DNA of 9,642 nucleotides from Clostridia bacterium (GTDB lineage: Bacteria; Bacillota_A; Clostridia; Oscillospirales; CAG-272): assembly GCA_017959485.1 (NCBI GenBank), contig JAGDAM010000017.1:1-9642 (forward strand). Direction: 5' to 3'. Positions 7,555 through 9,642 of this stretch are shown here, one piece after another. The first letter of the stretch is position 1. Every line of letters begins with the position of its first letter. The translations under genes and the position numbers were made by a program. Under the pieces are notes generated by a model, which did not search any database, was not told the origin of the DNA, and was given only the letters and a program-made list of their open reading frames with translations.

Positions 7555-9240
7555 TCAGCTTAACGATGAGAAATATTTTTCAACAGCGTCGCGGACGGTG
7601 TCCGGGACGTTCTCACGGTCCATCGCGGCTCCGGCGCGGCCGGCGTATTCGCCGTATACCTCACGGTAGGAAACGGTTCCCTCGATCGGCTCTTTGGGGC
7701 CGAGTTCGACCGAAAGACTGTTGCCGTTCTCGTCTACTCCGCCCGGAACGTAGGTTTGGCCTCCCGGATCGGTCGTCGAGAAATTGGACGGATCGAAGAA
7801 CTCCTCGCCCTCGATCACCTGACCGGCGCCCTGGCCGGCGCCCTGACCTTGTCCTTGGCCTTGACCTTGGCCCTGACCTTGACCCTGGCCCTGGCCTTCG
7901 CCTTCGCCCTGGCCCTGACCTTCGCCCTGACCTTGACCCTGGCCCTGGCCTTCGCCTTCGCCCTGGCCTTGACCTTGTCCTTGACCTTGCCCTTCGCCCT
8001 GACCTTCGCCTTGGCCTTGACCTTCGCCTTGACCTTCCTGGCCTTCCTGGCCTTCCTGGCCTTCCTGGCCTTCCTGGCCGTTCTGTTCGTTCGACAGCGA
8101 ACGCTTGTATTTTTCAAGTTCCGAGAGAATATCGTCTCCGACGGGGAGATTGCCGCCTCCCTCGCCCGACGCGGCGTTTTTCATCGCTTCGGCAAGCTCT
8201 TCAAGCGCCGGTGCGTATTCCGCCGCTTCTCCGTTTGACAGCTTCCCGAGTTCCTCGGCAAGCTTGTCGTAGGCGCCGGAAAGATCTCCTTCGGCCTGCC
8301 GCGCCGCCTCTTTCAGCCGCTCCGCCATCTCTTCGAGGGCTTCTGTATCGTTTTCGGCAATCGCCTGGCCTATCTCCTCGGAGAGTTTTGCCGCGGCGTC
8401 GTCGATTTTTCCGGGATCTTCCTCCGATCCCGCCTCTCCGAGTTCGGACATAGCCTGGCTCTCGCTGTTTTTAAGTTCCTCCGCGGCCTTCTTTGCGGCT
8501 TCGGCGAGTTCCTTAGCCTTTTCGTCCGCCGCTTTTTTGAACAGTTCTTCAAGTTTGTCGGAAGCCGCGTTGACCTGACTCATCTTTTCGCTTACCGAAT
8601 CGGCGTCTTTCAGCTTCTCCTTAAGCGAGTCAAGCAGGTCGCGGGCCTCTTTTTTCAAATTTTCCGGAAGTTCCGCTTCCTCTACCTTGTGTTCGAGTTT
8701 GTCGACGAGATCGTCGACCTTGCTGTCGTCTATCTGCTGCTGCTTTTCCTTAGCTTCGATCGCGATGATGTTCGGATTGGGAAGAAAAGCGCAACCCACC
8801 GCCGCGGCCAGCGCCGCGCAGGCGGCTATAAGGCGTATCCTTTTGACCCTTATCCTGACCGACTTCGGAGAAAGGGCTCCGAGCGCCCTCTCGGTGTCCG
8901 CCCGCTGCAGGGCCGCCATTGCCGAGCCGTCGTTTTCCAGCTCAAGGCAGGCTTCCGCCCGGTTGCCGGTACCGGCCTCGTCTATCCTTCTGGCAATCTC
9001 GCCGCGGGAGGGACGGGTCAGGAGAAAAACGGCTACCGCGGACAGCAGAAACACTCCGAGCGCAATCAGCGCGCAGATCCAGTATTTCATTTTGAACGGG
9101 AGCACCAAAGACAGCAGAAACGCCGCGAGACAGGCGGCCGATCCGGCGGCCGCGGCTGCAAGCAGCGAATTCAGCGCCCGCTCGGCGGCAAGCCGCCGCC
9201 TGAAGGGCTCAAACAGTTTGCCGATTCTGTCGGTTGACAT
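7555..9240 (-). CDS. Three-TM coiled-coil protein with Gly-Gln/Glu repeat, MoxR operon
   Basis: This 561-residue protein opens the operon. Membrane segments lie at about 27-48, 53-75 and 135-154. The basic N terminus and the basic 76-134 region (TRPSRGEIARRID, then VRIRVKRIR) place both on the inside and everything after 155 outside. Residues 160-355 are a Lys/Glu/Ala-rich, nearly continuous helical or coiled-coil region. Residues 388-474 are low complexity, first five GQE units and then GQ/GE dipeptides. A compact C-terminal segment (about 521-560: VSYREVYGEY, then DRENVPDTVRDAVEKYFSSL) resembles the tails of other MoxR-neighbour membrane proteins I remember; the 76-131 region is reminiscent of DUF4175-type proteins. 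AAAAGGAG lies 6 nt before the ATG, and no in-frame start exists upstream. Function is unknown; a scaffold or stalk tethering the complex to the envelope is inferred. The gene is certain, the family moderately so. Confidence 0.88.
   Translation of the reverse strand: MSTDRIGKLFEPFRRRLAAERALNSLLAAAAAGSAACLAAFLLSLVLPFKMKYWICALIALGVFLLSAVAVFLLTRPSRGEIARRIDEAGTGNRAEACLELENDGSAMAALQRADTERALGALSPKSVRIRVKRIRLIAACAALAAAVGCAFLPNPNIIAIEAKEKQQQIDDSKVDDLVDKLEHKVEEAELPENLKKEARDLLDSLKEKLKDADSVSEKMSQVNAASDKLEELFKKAADEKAKELAEAAKKAAEELKNSESQAMSELGEAGSEEDPGKIDDAAAKLSEEIGQAIAENDTEALEEMAERLKEAARQAEGDLSGAYDKLAEELGKLSNGEAAEYAPALEELAEAMKNAASGEGGGNLPVGDDILSELEKYKRSLSNEQNGQEGQEGQEGQEGQEGQGEGQGQGEGQGEGQGQGQGQGQGEGEGQGQGQGQGEGQGQGEGEGQGQGQGQGQGQGQGQGQGAGQGAGQVIEGEEFFDPSNFSTTDPGGQTYVPGGVDENGNSLSVELGPKEPIEGTVSYREVYGEYAGRAGAAMDRENVPDTVRDAVEKYFSSLS
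7819..8079 (-). repeat. In-frame GQ/GE/GQE-coding tandem repeat
   Basis: It encodes residues 388-474 of the operon's first protein. At 8035-8079 there are five perfect 9-bp units GGCCAGGAA (Gly-Gln-Glu). The rest is built from variant 6-bp units encoding Gly-Gln or Gly-Glu with GGC/GGT/GGG and CAG/CAA/GAA/GAG in changing order. The coding strand is almost all purine plus C, and the complement is pyrimidine-rich. Unit lengths are multiples of three, so gain or loss of units changes protein length without shifting the frame. Confidence 0.95.
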
Positions 9241-9246
9241 AGAAAA

Positions 9247-9254
9247 CTCCTTTT
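9247..9254 (-). promoter_or_regulatory. Strong ribosome binding site of the operon's first gene
   Basis: AAAAGGAG on the minus strand ends 6 nt before the ATG at 9240. It fixes the start; the ATG at 9293 within the upstream hairpin is out of frame. Confidence 0.85.
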
Positions 9255-9257
9255 AAA

Positions 9258-9293
9258 CGCGCCCGAGGCGCGGTGCATCGCGCAGGCGCGATG
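9258..9293 (-). promoter_or_regulatory. Two consecutive GC-rich hairpins in the leader
   Basis: CGCGCC-CGA-GGCGCG (9258-9272) is a perfect 6-bp stem, and CATCGCGC-AG-GCGCGATG (9276-9293) is a perfect 8-bp inverted repeat. If the promoter at 9297-9325 is right, the first transcribed bases fall in the larger repeat and the smaller hairpin ends 4 nt before the ribosome binding site. They could be an operator at +1, leader structures affecting mRNA stability or ribosome access, or mere intergenic repeats. No long T-tract follows, so attenuation is not indicated. Confidence 0.45.
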
Positions 9294-9295
9294 AC

Positions 9296-9330
9296 AATTA
9301 TGAATTATGAATGACGAATTATGAATTAGT
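9296..9330. repeat. Five-unit heptamer array (AATTATG)
   Basis: Units start at 9296, 9303, 9310, 9317 and 9324: AATTATG, AATTATG, AATGACG, AATTATG, AATTAGT. Three are perfect and two diverged. The array overlaps the candidate promoter, so both promoter boxes are made of repeat sequence. Confidence 0.8.
9297..9325 (-). promoter_or_regulatory. Candidate sigma-A promoter for the MoxR-VWA operon
   Basis: On the minus strand TTCATA (9325-9320; 4 of 6 to TTGACA) and CATAAT (9302-9297; 5 of 6 to TATAAT) are 17 bp apart. Transcription would start near 9290, giving a leader of about 50 nt with the AAAAGGAG site. The boxes lie inside a heptamer repeat, where such matches arise easily, so support is moderate. 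It is the best match in the upstream region. Confidence 0.4.
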
Positions 9331-9334
9331 TACG

Positions 9335-9360
9335 TAAACGCTAATAATTATTAACGTTTA
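9335..9360. promoter_or_regulatory. 26-bp AT-rich palindrome upstream of the candidate promoter
   Basis: TAAACG-C-TAATAATTATTA-A-CGTTTA is a palindrome with a single mismatched pair (9341/9354), lying about 10 bp upstream of the proposed -35 box. Size and symmetry fit a binding site for a dimeric regulator. The core AATAATTATT also occurs at 109-118. A chance AT-rich repeat remains possible. Confidence 0.4.
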
Positions 9361-9371
9361 TATTGTGGGGA

Positions 9372-9441
9372 CGAGCATCGCCCATCCGCTTTTTTAGGCG
9401 AGCATCGCTCGTTCGCTTTTTTGGGCGGCCATCGTGTCCGC
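9372..9441. repeat. 27-bp tandem repeat, 2.6 units
   Basis: CGAGCATCG starts units at 9372 and 9399, and CGGCCATCG starts a third, partial unit at 9426, an exact 27-bp period. The first two units end in a CGCTTTTTT stretch. The second holds CGAGC-ATC-GCTCG, a hairpin followed after a few bases by TTTTTT, which might act as a weak plus-strand terminator. Similar CGAGCATCG strings are, from memory, common intergenic repeats in gut clostridial genomes. Confidence 0.7.
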
Positions 9442-9494
9442 CTGAAAACGATTACCGCCGAAGTGAATTGGTGATATCCCAAATACCATAAACG

Positions 9495-9642
9495 TTTGCC
9501 TTCCCCTTTTGGGAAGGGCGGACCGCGAAAGCGGTGGATTTCCAATTTGCCTTCCCCGAAACGGGGAAGGGGGACCGCGAAAGCGGTGGATGAGGCGGAG
9601 CGACGCTGCTTTGCCTTCCCCGGCTGGGGAAGGTGTCGCCCG
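9495..9642. repeat. Three REP-like hairpin units, last cut by the window end
   Basis: Units begin with TTTGCC at 9495, 9546 and 9610. Each forms a CCTTCCC(C)/(G)GGGAAGG hairpin with a variable loop: stems 9499-9505/9511-9517, 9550-9558/9562-9570 and 9614-9621/9626-9633. In the first two a second hairpin follows, ACCGC-GAAA-GCGGT (9522-9535 and 9574-9587), then GGAT. The stem is kept while the loop changes (TTTT, AAA, GGCT), as expected for a structure-selected repeat. No transposase is in the window. Confidence 0.75.

Larger units (their letters stand above)
9241..9642. other. Gene-free control and repeat region upstream of the operon
   Basis: No coding frame in these 402 bases is convincing. 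A 64-codon minus-strand frame at 9351-9545 runs through the repeats and is rejected. From left to right it holds a ribosome binding site, two GC-rich hairpins, a candidate promoter within a heptamer array, an AT-rich palindrome, a 27-bp tandem repeat, about 50 bases (9442-9494) in which I see nothing, and REP-like hairpin units to the window end. Confidence 0.8.

Noticed and set aside
7815..8117. 100-codon minus-strand frame giving a Lys/Arg-Ala histone-like repeat
   Set aside because: Out-of-frame reading of the same hexamer repeat inside a well-supported gene; kept only as a slippage remark.
9351..9545. 64-codon minus-strand frame upstream of the operon
   Set aside because: It runs through the 27-bp tandem repeat and REP-like units, and its composition simply reflects those repeats.
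9372..9642. Possible CRISPR array
   Set aside because: Repeat units lack regular spacing with unique spacers of equal size; units are adjacent tandem copies or hairpin elements.

Overview
The window looks like chromosomal DNA of a Gram-positive anaerobe of the Clostridia (an Oscillospirales- or Christensenellales-like gut lineage is my best guess). This rests on strong AGGAGG-type ribosome binding sites, a predicted lipoprotein with a short lipobox signal, a GC-rich (about 60 %) tightly packed operon, and intergenic repeats resembling those of gut clostridial genomes: CCTTCCCC/GGGGAAGG hairpins followed by ACCGC-GAAA-GCGGT, CGAGCATCG tandem units, and AATTATG arrays. The lineage is inference; there is no rRNA or other phylogenetic marker here.

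Layout. Positions 1-209 are non-coding with nested GC-rich inverted repeats. Positions 210-947 (+) encode a lipoprotein of unknown function, visibly less GC-rich than the rest. Positions 945-1001 form a symmetric palindrome whose two ends are the stop codons of the converging genes, a likely shared terminator. Positions 999-9240 (-) are a single five-gene operon, read from 9240 downward: a three-TM coiled-coil protein with a long Gly-Gln/Glu repeat; a MoxR-family AAA+ ATPase; a DUF58 protein with a VWA fold; a BatA-like membrane VWA protein; and a 942-residue membrane protein with two VWA domains flanking a GATase-like domain. Junctions are 9 nt apart, 8 nt overlapping, 20 nt apart and 11 nt overlapping, so transcription is almost certainly joint and translation probably coupled. 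Positions 9241-9642 hold no gene: they contain a candidate promoter inside a heptamer repeat, two GC-rich hairpins before the first ribosome binding site, an AT-rich palindrome, a 27-bp tandem repeat and three REP-like hairpin units cut by the window end.

How the genes work together. MoxR ATPases encoded beside DUF58 and VWA proteins are thought to act as metal- and ATP-dependent chaperones or assembly factors. Here four VWA domains in three proteins all keep a complete MIDAS metal site (DxSxS, Thr, Asp). By the positive-inside rule, the large domains of the three membrane proteins face outward, while MoxR and DUF58 stay in the cytoplasm. The likely picture is a cell-envelope complex with a cytoplasmic ATPase/VWA core. 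The substrate is not visible from the sequence. The gene set is a known type of neighbourhood rather than a wholly new system; the least described parts are the GQ-repeat protein, the two-VWA/GATase protein with its charged tail, and the control region.
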